Shown one piece after another: positions 10,999 to 21,174 of a stretch of DNA of 64,000 nucleotides. Under the pieces are notes generated by a model. It was not told where the DNA came from, searched no databases, and worked only from the letters and a program-made list of their open reading frames with translations. Source of the stretch: Zygaena filipendulae (taxonomy: Eukaryota > Arthropoda > Insecta > Lepidoptera > Zygaenidae); contig OU015666.1 of the NCBI GenBank assembly GCA_907165275.2, positions 588,001-652,000 of the forward strand. Direction: 5' to 3'. Positions within the stretch are counted from its first letter, which is position 1. Each line of letters begins with the position of its first letter. Position numbers and translations under genes: made by a program.

Positions 10999-11096
10999 AT
11001 TCCCCGCGGTTTCACCGGCGCTAATTAAGGAGTTCCCGCGGGAATTCCTCGATTAAAAGTACCCATTGTCCTTATCTATACCTGACAACGTGTGCA
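10999..11096 (-). mobile_element. Helitron 3' fragment
   Basis: CCCCGCGGTTTCACC and GAGTTCCCGCGGGAATTCC mark the 3' module on the minus strand. It is truncated at CCTGACAACGTGTGC. 11210-11285 holds a further degraded GGAACTC..GGATAAAAAGTA piece. Confidence 0.5.
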
Positions 11097-11429
11097 GAAA
11101 TTTTCTGTGGCTACAGCTTTCTACCAATGTAAGAATTTTTAAAACCACCTGTAGTAGTTCCAGAGATCACCGCCTAAATACAAAGACATAAACTTTACCT
11201 GAACTTCTTACTGCCTATTCCTCCGGGAACATCGGTTTCCCCGTGGGAACTCTTCGTTCCAGGATAAAAAGTATCCAGTATCAGTGGCAGATTGCTTAGA
11301 ATCGGTTCCCTCGTTCTAGAGATTGCCCCCTACAATTTACATCCAAAACTTTTTAAAATTTAAAGTTTACTTGTTTATAATAATAGTGAAGTGCGACTTA
11401 CTGCGTTCTATTAACGCGTCAAAGTACAG

Positions 11430-11520
11430 TTATTTATTTATTTAAACTTAATGCACATCACGGTACAAAACATATGCGTCGAATTGAGAACCTCCTCCTT
11501 TTTGGGAAGTCGGTTAAAAA
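11430..11520 (-). repeat. Retroposon tail plus AACCGACTTCCC repeat fragment
   Basis: 11430-11468 is a shortened TTTATTTATTTAAAC..GCACATCACGG tail. 11470-11518 is the minus-strand repeat end TTTTTAACCGACTTCCCAAA / AGGAGGAGGTTCTCAATTCG. The latter recurs at 12391-12439 and, on the plus strand, at 48995-49030. Confidence 0.5.
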
Positions 11521-11989
11521 GGCAGACAAGGCGGTAAATTTAAGAGGTTTATCTGTAAATAAAATCTGTAATTTATCTGTTATTAAAAATATTCGAAGAA
11601 CAATATATTTTAGCTAAATATACACAATATACATAGATATTTTTATCACTTGCACTCAAAATAAAATATGTAGTTATAAACATTTTGATCACAGTTTCCC
11701 GTTTGATGCGGTTTAAAATCGAAAGTAAAAAAAAAAACATATTTAAACACCATCGACGGCAGAGGTGCGTCTCTAAAACCATCTCTTTGATGATCAAAAC
11801 AAAATTAATTCAGTGAGAGCCGTCGCGACATAGTTACAAATATATTGTAGCGATACCGAAAATTCTTTCAACAACAGAAGAGACGATAAATAGATTGTGA
11901 AGGTAGGCTGAAACATCGATAAATTCTTCACGAATTTATTAACCGATACCTCTTAAATAACAGTCGGATGTCTTATTAACTCTTGCGAC

Positions 11990-12439
11990 ATCTTTAGTTT
12001 TCATTCGAAAGATGTTGTAAGAACCTCTAACAACATTATTGATAAAAAGAAATTCAATCAAACTTTGAATGCCAGATAGATAAAGAAAAATCGCTCCGAT
12101 CGGAACCCGTGAAATACGTATTATTTTTGAGTAGTTCCGATGACCATTTATTCTGTGGTCTTCATTATCAGTTCCACTTATTCAAATTTTGCTTTCCGAA
12201 AGCAAATGAACGATTTACTACAAAAAATAATTATTGATGAGTTCCCTTGATTTCTCCAAGATCCCATCATCAGATCATGATTTCATGACAATGGAACCAA
12301 CGGAAAGCACCAGCTTTCGAATAAAAAAAGAATTATCAAAATCATTTCACCCAGTCGAAAGTTATGAGGTAACAAACATTAAAAAAAAAACATACGCGTC
12401 GAATTGAGAACCTCCTCCTATTTGGGAAGTCGGTTAAAA
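11990..12439 (-). repeat. AACCGACTTCCC dispersed repeat, long copy
   Basis: It starts at 12439 on the minus strand with TTTTTAACCGACTTCCCAAA and a T-rich run, then AATGTTTGTTACCTCATAAC, and runs on as AT-rich sequence to an uncertain end. It is a widespread lepidopteran repeat type whose class is not known to me. No frame is intact. Confidence 0.4.
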
Positions 12440-12508
12440 ATAAAGAAGTTATGAATTTAAACATTCAAATAACCGAACTAATACTGAGTGCTTTAACTAT
12501 ATTTATGA

Positions 12509-13138
12509 CTAGCTGTGCCCCGCGGTTTCACCCGCGGTAATTTCAAACTTCCCGCGGGCATTCCGGGATAAAAAGTACTTATGTCCTTCTCTGTACCCCT
12601 GACAACGTGCATGCCAAATTTCATCCAAATCCGTTCAGCCGTTTTTGAGTGATTGAGTAAACGTATGCAAGGACAAGAGCTCGAAAGCGCATTTTCATCT
12701 GACTTACTTCAAATTTATCGTCACTGCTCAGCTCCTATGTGTCTTAGCGTTATGTTATATAGCCTATAACCTGCCCAGGAGTATGGACTACAATCGTGCC
12801 AAGTTTGGTTAAAATCCCTTCAGTAGTTTTTGACTCATGCGTGCACATACAGCTACACACATACACACATACAGCACATACTTCTATATCTCTCCGTCTA
12901 CCCAATGGTTAACTGGTAGAGAATGCCGCAAGGCATTAAGTTCGCCATTTGTACTTACTGTGCAATAAAGAATAAATAAATAAATAAAATAAATACAGAC
13001 AGACAGAAAGACAGACAAAAAATTTACTGATTGCATTTTTGGCATCAGTATCGATCACCATTCATCCTCCAATATTAATTTTGAATATATATTCAATGTA
13101 CAGAATTGACCTCTCTACAGTTTTATTATAAGTATAGA
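12509..13138 (-). mobile_element. L-type Helitron with an inserted retroposon tail
   Basis: The minus strand starts TCTATACTTATAATAAAACT and ends at the CCGCGGG hairpin and CTAG (12509-12512). The 5' ~300 bp is the L module and the 3' ~150 bp is shared with S-type elements, joined at TTTACTCAATCACTC. It is longer than the other L copies because 12876-12995 carries a plus-strand tail (GGTAGAGAATGCCGCAAGG .. TGCAATAAAGAATAAATAAA). Confidence 0.72.
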
Positions 13139-14089
13139 TTAAATGAGTAATGACGTATCTTTTAATCAAAAGGAAAGTCATGAAAAACAGGTAAAACCTT
13201 GAAAATAAGAAAATATTTGCGAGAGAAAATCTTTATAAAAGGATTCGGTCATAATTTTTATTTCACTACATTTTAACCAAATTTTTTTAGGTTGGAACTT
13301 GGTTTTATTTTTACATATTTATCTATCTAGATAATAGGTTTTTCGTAATCCCATTAAAACACATCTCAAAGTGTATCATTAGCAAAATGATGTAACTATC
13401 CCGAATAGTGCGCAGTTATAATGAAAGGATTCGTTGTGACTCCCACTAGTTTACTAAAGTAACATCAGTTTTAAAACACGTGCGTTCGCCACACTTATAC
13501 CTCGAAACATTTCAAATCGCAATTAAAACAATTCTATCCTAATACACTGAAGCGTGTCGAGGTATCGCTCGCATTAGAATGAGATTTTAAAGAGCAATGA
13601 ATGCAATATTTGTAGGTGGTACAGTAGAAATAGTAAGAGAGATAGCGATTTAGACTAGAGTACGCTTAATTACGGCGCCAGATGTCGACCAATCGGGCGT
13701 CGATATGCCCCCGAAATCATATTATTTACGCAACATGAAATTACATTCAATATTTTATAGAGATGTCACAACAGTAGTAATCATTGATCGGTTGAGGACG
13801 TCCCCATAAAATCAGTCTTTGATTTTTAGTAAACATCGAACCTTCTCCTTGATTTTTCAAGGGGAATGCTAAGGAATGAAATAAACGATGTAAAAGGATG
13901 TACATTGACTGTCGTAGATATACATTATTGTATAATACATTTTAACGAAATTTAAAAAAAAATTGAAAAAGAAAAAGAAAATGGAAAAAAAAAACAAAAA
14001 AAATACTACATTAGGTACTGATGAGCGTTTCGTTTAACTTTTATCTTTATTAAGATATTAGAAGAAATAGCATATTATTATATAGTGTA
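13139..14089. other. AT-rich spacer
   Basis: An A-rich segment (13935-14010, runs of A with scattered G/C) may be an old poly(A) tail. No gene or classified element was found. Confidence 0.4.
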
Positions 14090-14247
14090 CTAACTGTGCC
14101 CCGCGGTTTGACCCGCGTGTGTTTTAGGATCAGGAACATTTGCGGACGCAGGCAGTACAACCCGCCAAAGTTTCATCACAATCGGACCAATGGTTTCGAA
14201 ACGCATAGAGGACAGCCATGCAAACATTAATTTTTATTTATAAAGAA
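14090..14247 (-). mobile_element. Helitron, CCTCTATGCGTTTC type
   Basis: The minus strand ends ..CGCGGGTcaaaCCGCGGGG..CTAA in a hairpin followed by CTRR. Its 5' module contains GTCCTCTATGCGTTTCGAAA. The relatives are 15386 and 49676 on the plus strand. Confidence 0.6.
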
Positions 14248-14316
14248 GAAGTGTAGGTAGGTACTAGCATTTACATGTATCGATAAGTGATAGCATAGAC
14301 TCCTAACATTATTTTA

Positions 14317-14549
14317 TCTATACTAATATTAAAAAGAGAAAAAAAAGATTTTTCGTAATGGATAAACTCAAAATCTATTGAAACGTTTCCGAAAAATTCT
14401 TTAATTTATACAAAGCTATAAGTGTTCGTGAGTCACATAAGGATTCCGGTACTTTTTTTTAGTTTGGTGTACAATAAAGAGTTATCTATCTATCTACTTT
14501 TTATATCGGAATTCCTACGGGAACTCCCAAACCGTGAGGTATCGACCAG
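14317..14549 (+). mobile_element. Helitron with inserted retroposon tail
   Basis: It starts TCTATACTAATATTAAAAAG and ends at a degraded hairpin and CCAG|T. A foreign piece at about 14453-14500 (TTGGTGTACAATAAAGAG then ATCT repeats) looks like the 3' end of a small retroposon. Confidence 0.55.
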
Positions 14550-14964
14550 TAGGTACTATTAGCAGCTCTATATAATTCCTAACCTAAATACATATAACAA
14601 TGCAGCTTGTTTTTACGCATTGCACTTAACACTACGTGTGTTTTGGTTCGATGTTTAATAAGTAAATGGCGTATGGTCCATCGATCATCTTAACAAATGG
14701 GCCAGGGGCCCGCCTGCCTGGACGTGCGCCGGCGCAGCTCCGTGTCGCTCGCTAATGGAAGTTCGCTATACAACGCAGTACTTACGAGTAATTAAGTTTT
14801 TTAAACTTCACTTATTATATTACCAGTATAATGGTAATTAACGCAGATTTTAAACAATGTACCTATTTAACCTACTTGCTACAGTGTGTTACAAAAATGT
14901 ACTAATTTGCACCTATTAAAATGTTTCAAGTAATGAGTACATAATAGCCGATAGAGCGGGAAGA
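14550..14964. other. Spacer with a GC-rich island
   Basis: About 14700-14755 is GC-rich (GGGGCCCGCCTGCCTGGACG, GCGCCGGCGCAGC) in AT-rich surroundings. It could be a promoter or exon remnant, but no splice site or frame supports a call. Confidence 0.3.
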
Positions 14965-15056
14965 CCTTGCGAGGAACAAGGTGTCGGAGCGGATGGGAAC
15001 GCGGTGAGAAGGCCTACATCCAGCAGTGGATGGACACAGGCTGAAAAAGAGGAAAA
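14965..15056 (+). pseudogene. RTE-like reverse transcriptase C-terminal remnant
   Basis: One frame reads ..SGWERGEKAYIQQWMDTG then TGA. It fits the conserved C-terminus of lepidopteran RTE-type ORF2 proteins (pattern W..GEAY.QQW). The upstream frame is degraded. Related remnants lie at 46933-47046 (minus) and 51538-51726 (plus). Confidence 0.45.
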
Positions 15057-15385
15057 AAGAATAACTAGAGAGAGAGTAACATCTCATTCTTATGCTTTTT
15101 AATATTAAAGAGTAAAACAATTTTGTTTGTTTGACGAAACAAACCAAAGGAAATGTGTATGTCTTTGATTGACCAAGAATTAAGCCCAGACATACGTAAA
15201 ACCACAAAGCCAAGATCAATTCTGTATTAAAAGTATTTAAAATTTAATACCTATTGCAAGCGTCTCTACAAAATTTGCTAGAGTTTGTCATGCGTAATAA
15301 ATTTCCAAGATAAAAAAAAAGATAAAAAAAAATTATAAACAAATTTATAATGAAATATTTGGTTTATATAATAGAAACTTAAAAA
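15057..15385. other. AT-rich spacer
   Basis: A-rich runs only (for example 15310-15340). No feature is supported. Confidence 0.4.
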
Positions 15386-15692
15386 CTTTATAAATAAAAA
15401 TGAATGTTTGTATGTTTGTCCTCTATGCGTTTCTTAACCACTGGTCCAATTGTGATGAAACTTTGGTGGGTTGTTTTGCCTGCGTCCGCAAAGGCCGCAA
15501 AGGTTTCTGATATAAAAAGATCCTTCGGGAAGTCCGAAACTCACGCAGGTGAATCTCCGAAACGGTTGGACCAATTTTGACGGGACTTTCACTGATAATT
15601 AGCTGATGTTATAAGAGGAGTAAATTATGCTACTTTGGAGTTCCTGCGGGAATTCTGGAACTCACGCGTGTGAAGCCGCAAGGCACAGCTAG
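15386..15692 (+). mobile_element. Composite Helitron (two 3'-like units)
   Basis: The 5' part has GTCCTCTATGCGTTTCTTAA. A first GGGAAGTCCGAAACTCACGC unit is followed by AATCTCCGAAACGGTTGGAC and a second GTTCCTGCGGGAATTCTGGA unit ending CTAG|T. The same two-unit order occurs at 27228-27526, so the composite was copied as such. Confidence 0.6.
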
Positions 15693-16169
15693 TAAATAAA
15701 TAAAATTTAAGCAGAGCTCACTACGAAATGAATCAATTTTTGCTACAAACAAAGGTTTCGCAAGTATCTACTACTTAGCCCTTCTTGAACATCTTTTATG
15801 GATAATTCTGACCTCATATATAGAACTTTTGTACCTATAAGCCGTACCGACTTATTCGACATAGAGAAAATTACCTTCGCTGTGTCCATACGGCCATATT
15901 ATTACTCAATTTGGCCAAAATTTATTTGTTAAATCACCAATTATGTGGATCAAATCTTACCATAACATTATCTATAACAATATCTATATATAATGGCGAC
16001 CTGTGCTATCCCATAAAAATGGATTGTTTTGTTTATGCAAACTTTCGCACTTAATACCTAAGCAGTAAGGGTAAGTTTTCCTTGAGATATATTATTGTAT
16101 AATACGCGATTATGTTCGTTATTTACGCAATTATGTTCGTCATAAAAGGCAGGATCTTTTTATTTATTT
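15693..16169. other. AT-rich DNA, nothing recognised
   Basis: No supported feature. Confidence 0.4.
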
Positions 16170-16308
16170 TTATCTATAGTATAATATATATGTAATAATA
16201 TGTGTAGTATATACCACGTTTGCTTGGTTTCCACGACACGTGCTTATAGCTTAGTGTGGGATCAAGTAGATCTGTGTGTTGTGAAGTGGATTATTATTAT
16301 TATTATTT
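16170..16308 (+). mobile_element. (ATT)n-tailed SINE, copy 1
   Basis: It shares ACCACGTTTGCTTGGTTTCC and GTGGGATCAAGTAGATCTGT and a terminal (ATT)n run with 17459-17594. The promoter part is missing, so this is a 5'-truncated copy. Confidence 0.6.
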
Positions 16309-16467
16309 GTATAATTTAATACACAATTTTTTTTTCACCGTTTCACTAATTAGTTTCAGAATTCACTTCGTAACTTCGCAATGAACCATGTATTTACCAA
16401 ACATATTCGCTGTTAATTTTGCGTCTGACGGAATACCAAGTAATGTAGCCTATTCAACAAGCAAATA

Positions 16468-17220
16468 AAAAACCGGAGTTGCGAGTGGAACTCGGCGCAC
16501 GAAGGGTTCTGTACTTATTTATTTATTTATTTAAACTTTATGCACATCATGGTACAAAAGGCGGACTTAATGCCACAGTGGCATTCTCTGCCAGTCAACC
16601 TTCAGGTAGTACAGAGAGCTCACTTGGCGGTGCATTTACGATATATATTTAGATAAAAACTTACATAGATATAGATACTCACATACATACACAAATACAT
16701 ACATACATACCTACATACATACATACATACATACATACATACATACATACATACATACACATATACATACATACATATATACATAAACACACACATGCAT
16801 AATTACACACATATCTACATAAATACGAAGCATACACAAAAATAGAAACACATCGAGCACAAATAATACTTACACAATAACATAAATAGAAAATTTAAAT
16901 ACATATAGTAAGATAGAATACAAACTATTGCTTGCTAAGGAGATGCCGATACACTCTAAATTTAAAACTAAATTTAGTTTGAGCCAGATGAATGTCAGTG
17001 GGTAGCGAGTCTGTACCGTTTAGGTATCTATAAAAACGGCAAAAAATCACGTTTGTTGTATGTGAGCCCCCTTAAATATTTATTTTATTCTGTTCTTTAG
17101 TTCATCTGTGAAAATTTCAACTGTCTAACTATCACGGTTCATGAGATAAAACCTGGTGACAGGCGGACGGACGGACAGCGGAGTCTTAGTAATAGGGTCC
17201 CGTTTTACCCTAAAAACAGT
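16468..17220 (+). repeat. Old dispersed repeat split by a retroposon
   Basis: The left part 16468-16514 (CTCGGCGCACGAAGGGTTCT) continues at 17033-17215 (AACGGCAAAAAATCACG, AACTGTCTAACTATCACGG, GGAGTCTTAGTAATAGGGTC). The left end is also found at 30515-30556. Its class is unknown to me. It is interrupted at 16515-17009. Confidence 0.55.
16515..17009 (-). mobile_element. 5'-truncated non-LTR retroposon
   Basis: Bounded by direct repeats TCTGTAC at 16508-16514 and 17010-17016. The (TTTA)n tail lies at the left, so the element is on the minus strand. The tail module GGCATTAAGTCCGCCTTT is next to it. A long (CATA)n-type microsatellite at 16680-16770 lies inside. There is no open frame. Confidence 0.7.
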
Positions 17221-17369
17221 AGTGTTTTGAAGAATAGCTTACTATTCAAAACAAATTCAAAAAGTTCAAAAGCCTTTTGGAGTAAACTTTACCGTATGGT
17301 AAACTATCACCAGTAATCGAGTACAGGAGCATCGTTGAAATTTCACTCACACTTCGCCCAAAAAAGTTT

Positions 17370-17594
17370 CACTTTAACATCAAGAGGTTCGATTCCCGGT
17401 GGGGGTGCACTTTGTGTGCTGAACACAGGGTTCCACTTTCCAGTCTGGGTGTGTATTATATATCTATAGTATAATATATATGTAATTCTATGTAGTATAT
17501 ACCACGTTTGCTTGGTTTCCACGACGCAAGCTAATACTAGCTTACTGTGGGATCAAGTAGATCTGTGTGTTGTGAAGTGGATTATTATTATTAT
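17370..17594 (+). mobile_element. tRNA-derived SINE with (ATT)n tail, copy 2
   Basis: GAGGTTCGATTCCCGGTGGG at 17384-17403 holds a canonical Pol III B box. The body then matches the 16170 copy (ACCACGTTTGCTTGGTTTCC .. TGTTGTGAAGTGGATT) and ends in ATT repeats. A clear A box is not visible, so the head may be truncated. Confidence 0.65.
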
Positions 17595-17984
17595 AAACAT
17601 AACATTTATACGCACTCAAATGTGATATAATAAAACAGATTTGCTGCCAATAATAACAAATGCCACGTAAGCATGTCTGTCTATTCAATAGGGGGAGTCT
17701 CCGTCCGCGACGGGCAGGGGGCAGCGGCAGACAGGGGCAGTGCAGGGCAGGGGCAGCGGCCCACCTAACTCGGAGTCAATTGACAGCAGATAGGTATAAT
17801 GTAGAGCTTGTCGATGCCATTTCAGGTCTGTTTTGGGACATTTCAACGTACAGCTAGCAACAAAAAAAAACCAGAACATTTAAAATTCAAATTCTCTTAC
17901 TAAAAATAAAAATAACCAAACTGACTGACTGAAAATTAGGCTTAAAACTAGTTTTATGGGAAAAGGAGGGGCGATTTAAACTTA
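17595..17984. repeat. Spacer with G-rich minisatellite
   Basis: 17711-17757 is built of CAGGGGCAG-like units with five G-runs of three to five bases. A 65-codon plus frame and a 64-codon minus frame cross it and are probably not real genes. Confidence 0.45.
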
Positions 17985-18591
17985 ATTTTTAGGGTTCCGT
18001 AGCTAAATGGTAGAAAACGGAACCCTTATGGATTCGTCATGTCTGTCTGTCTGTCCTTCCGTATGTCACAGCCACTTTTTTCCGAAACTATAAGAACTAC
18101 GCTGTTGAAAGTTGGTAAGTAGATGTATTTATTCTGTGAACTGCATTAAGATTTTCACACAAAAATAGAAAAAAAAAAACAAGAAATTTTGGGGGTTCCC
18201 CATACTTAGAACTGAAACTAAAAAAAAAATTTTTCATCAAACCCATACGTGTACGTCAAACCCATCTATGGATAGGTCTTCAAAATGATATTGAGGTTTC
18301 TAATATAATTTTTTTCTTAACTGAATAGTTCGCGCGAGAGACACTTCCAAAGTGGTAAAATGTGTATCCCCTCCCCCTGTAACTTCTAAACTAACAAAAT
18401 GATAAAACTAAAAAACTAGTAAGATTTTTTTTTAATAAGGTACGTCATAAATCGAAAACCGCAAACAAATACACTGTTATTAAAACATCGATCAAAGTTA
18501 CAACCAACCTACAAGAACTTTTATATTATGTTACTTGCTGCTGCAGAACCCTTCATGGGCGAGTCTGACTCGCACTTGGCCGCTTTTTAAA
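17985..18591 (-). repeat. ~600-bp dispersed repeat (GCGGCCAAGTGCGAGTCAG end)
   Basis: The minus strand begins AAAAAGCGGCCAAGTGCGAG and ends ..CGGAACCCTAAAAATTAAG. It contains GAGGGGATACACATTTTACC and CATAGATGGGTTTGACG blocks. Repeats of this kind are common in arthropod genomes. No frame is intact and the class is not known to me. Confidence 0.5.
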
Positions 18592-18726
18592 GTATTTGTA
18601 AGTTATAGGTACCAAAATTTAAAATAGTTGTAAGTTATAAAGTATTGTAGATGTAGTATCAGTAGTGTTTACGACACTCCACTTGTAATAATATTCTTAC
18701 TTCATTAAAAAAAATGATGGTGGATA

Positions 18727-18927
18727 TCTACACCTACTATAATAGTTAAAATCACAAAGAGAAAAGATTTGATATTTTGACCTTTTGATTGTAATGGATA
18801 AGCTCTAAGACCACGTGATTGATTTTCTAAATTCTTCCACTTATTGAAGCTACAGTGTTCTTGAGTGCCATAATAAGGTACTTCTTATGCCGGAATTAAT
18901 GCGGGTGAAACCGTGGTTATCGACTAG
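18727..18927 (+). mobile_element. Degenerate Helitron, GGATAAAC type
   Basis: TGTAATGGATAAGCTCTAAG and GAAGCTACAGTGTTCTTGAG match the 5440 copy. The end has GCGGGTGAAACCGTGG then CTAG|T. Confidence 0.55.
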
Positions 18928-19329
18928 TATCGAATATAATTGATGAATTTCAATGCACCAACAAAAAAAAATTCTTTTAACTCTGCCAACTTCTTCGGTT
19001 TTCAATTAGAACTAATCGAACACACTAAAATGTTGGCGACTGTACCGACGTGTCAGAGTTTGTGTTACAAAAGTGTTACAACACAGCCGAAGACAAGGGT
19101 CGCTCTAACTGACAGGACGCTGTATCCACCCCCGAAATACTGTGATTCACTATGAGCATAACATAACCTGCCACGTTGGTACTATAAAGCGCAAACAAAA
19201 TTGTGTGTGTGTGTGTTGTTTCCCATGTGCATAAAGAAGTATCTATTACTTCAGAAACTTACATCCTAACTGACATTACGAATGTGAATGTCAGTTTGTT
19301 TGTTTGTTACGCTTGTACACCATAACTTT

Positions 19330-19447
19330 GAAATGAATGAAGTAAAATTATCATTATTCGTTATGACTCCGGTTAAAAACAGAAATATTATGTAATAACA
19401 AAAGTATGTAGTAAGAACACCGTGTCGCAACAAAATGGCGATCAGAG
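19330..19447 (-). mobile_element. Non-LTR tail, second copy
   Basis: It matches 830-925 through ATTCGTTATGAC and GTGTCGCAACAAAATGG. The tail has decayed to TTCATTCATTTCA. It interrupts the Helitron starting at 19264. Confidence 0.5.
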
Positions 19448-19580
19448 GGGCTAAGATGCGCAACACGATAAAATTTTATCGAGCCATTTTATCGATTCTC
19501 GTCGACAAAGCCATACAATATGTCGACGAGAATCGATAAAATGGCTCGATAAAATTTTATCGTGTTGCGCATCTTAGCCC
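19448..19580. mobile_element. Palindromic MITE copy 2
   Basis: The arms GGGCTAAGATGCGCAACACG and complement extend inward about 60 bp to a small loop (AAAGCCATACAATAT). The arms are nearly identical to 6649-6807. Confidence 0.82.
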
Positions 19581-19691
19581 GGCAGCTTATGATATTTTTT
19601 ACCGATCAGCGTGAAATTTTGCTCACACGTTGTCAGGAGTACACAAAAGGACATTGAGTACTTTTTATCTCGAGATTCCAGCGGGAACTAA

Positions 19692-20649
19692 GGTCCGTAT
19701 TAATAGTCAGTTCTCAAGTTGACGTACTCACTTGAGATCATCGGTGAGATGGTGTTCTAATTAATAAACGTTACTTAAGTATAAAACTGGTCATCATCTT
19801 GAGTAGACGGTCTCAAGTGAGTACCGCATGTATTAATAGACGAAACTCCAAACTCAAGATCATCATTTGACGTTTGATAAGTCTGGATCAACTGAGTCAA
19901 GTAAAACACGGACTTGAGATCATCTTGAGTTTGTGCTACTATTAACTTTATTGAATCAAAATGGATTTTGAAATTATTATGAATAATATTGAGCACTGTG
20001 ATGTTATTGATCAGTACGAGGATTTATTCTGGACGTATTGTTTACCAAAAACGTACATTAGGGATCCATATTTTCAATTATATTCGAATATTTTTTTCAA
20101 AATATCCAAGAATATCTTTTTTCTAAGCAATAAATATGTTTTTTCGCCATCATATACGTTATTATACGTTATATTCGGAAAAAATTAATTCGGACAAAAC
20201 TAAAAGTGAAAAACTTTAGAATTTCGTGCGCCAATAGCTATTATTTTTTAGCTCGCAAGAGCGGGCAGGCAAAGGGACTAAGCCGTATACAGCCTTGTCT
20301 ATTGCAACGCATTTCCTTTTTACCATATTTGAAGTAAAATTAAATTTTTTATACAGAATTTAATGCAGAATTTAAATATTTTATGTTTTAAAAATTTTTT
20401 ATGACATAATCATTGGTAAAAGTGCAATTTCAATTAAAAAATTGCATTTTGTGCAGTAGCTGTAACGGAACGAATTCAATCTATTTTGACGTTTGTTGAG
20501 TCGGTCTCAAATGAGATGGTGAATGACAATCTCAAATGAAACCGCCCCAAGATAGGTTTATTAATTAGCACATGTTCTCACGTCTTAAGACGGTATCAAG
20601 TAGTCATGTTATTGAGCTTGTACTTGAGAACTGACTATTAATACGGACC
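19692..20649. mobile_element. PIF/Harbinger-like element, TSD TAA
   Basis: This 958-bp element has 28-bp perfect terminal inverted repeats beginning GGTCCGTATTAATAGTCAGT. It is flanked by TAA at 19689-19691 and 20650-20652. A 3-bp TWA duplication is typical of PIF/Harbinger. CTTGAGAT/ATCTCAAG motifs recur in both subterminal zones. A 75-codon frame at 19961-20188 may be a transposase remnant, but no catalytic domain is visible. Confidence 0.65.
19961..20188 (+). pseudogene. Possible transposase N-terminal remnant
   Basis: This 75-codon frame lies inside the Harbinger-like element and starts with an acidic segment (MDFEIIMNNIEHCDVIDQY). PIF/Harbinger transposases often start with such acidic leaders. 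The second half is Phe/Ile-rich and looks degraded, and no DDE motif is present. It may be only a chance frame. Confidence 0.2.
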
Positions 20650-20909
20650 TAAGAATTTGCGAGGGTGAAACTACGCAGTACAGCTAGTGGTAATAATCAA
20701 TTTGTTCAATTTTCTGTCATCCAGAGCGTTCGTGATTAAAGGAACATATTTTCATTTCGTGATCGGTCATAGTGAATCAAAGCTCAGTATAGGCCGTGTG
20801 TAGTTTTCCGAGATTATTTATTCATAAAATTATGTTTGTTGACTTTGCCGCCATACCGAGCGTAACGATTTTAGTTTTCTTCTGGGCATTTTCTATAGAC
20901 AAACCTACA

Positions 20910-21073
20910 TCTATACAAATATTATAAAGAGGTTAAGTTTGTGAGTTTGTGACGTTGTGGGGGGTAATCTCTGGATCTACTGAACCGATTTTCAAAATTC
21001 TTTTACCAATAGAATGCTACAGTGTTCCCGAGTGTCATAGGGTACTTCTTATCCTTATCTTCTTACCAATAAA

Positions 21074-21112
<39 letters not shown>

Positions 21113-21174
21113 ATCCCCGAATTTTTGCGGAAACTTCGAAATGGCCGCGGGTAAAACCGCGGGGGTACAGCTAT
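20910..21174 (+). mobile_element. Helitron, GTAATCTCTGG type, with (CTTT)n insert
   Basis: It starts TCTATACAAATATTATAAAG, contains GTAATCTCTGGATCTACTGA and ends with the hairpin CCGCGGGtaaaaCCGCGGGG then CTAT. 21055-21112 is an inserted ACCAATAAA(CTTT)n run, probably a retroposon tail. Confidence 0.68.

Larger units (their letters stand above)
19264..20687 (+). mobile_element. Helitron carrying three nested insertions
   Basis: The left end TCCTAACTGACATTACGAAT .. GTTTGTTTGTTACGC (19264-19329) and the right pieces (19597-19688 and 20653-20687, ending GGTGAAACTACGC..CTAG|T) form one TTACGC-type Helitron. It is split by a retroposon tail (19330-19447), a palindromic MITE (19448-19580) and a Harbinger-like element (19692-20649). 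It sits at an A^T target. Confidence 0.6.

Noticed and set aside
16680..16770. CRISPR-like regular repeats
   Set aside because: Simple CATA microsatellite without spacers. No cas genes, and a eukaryotic context.
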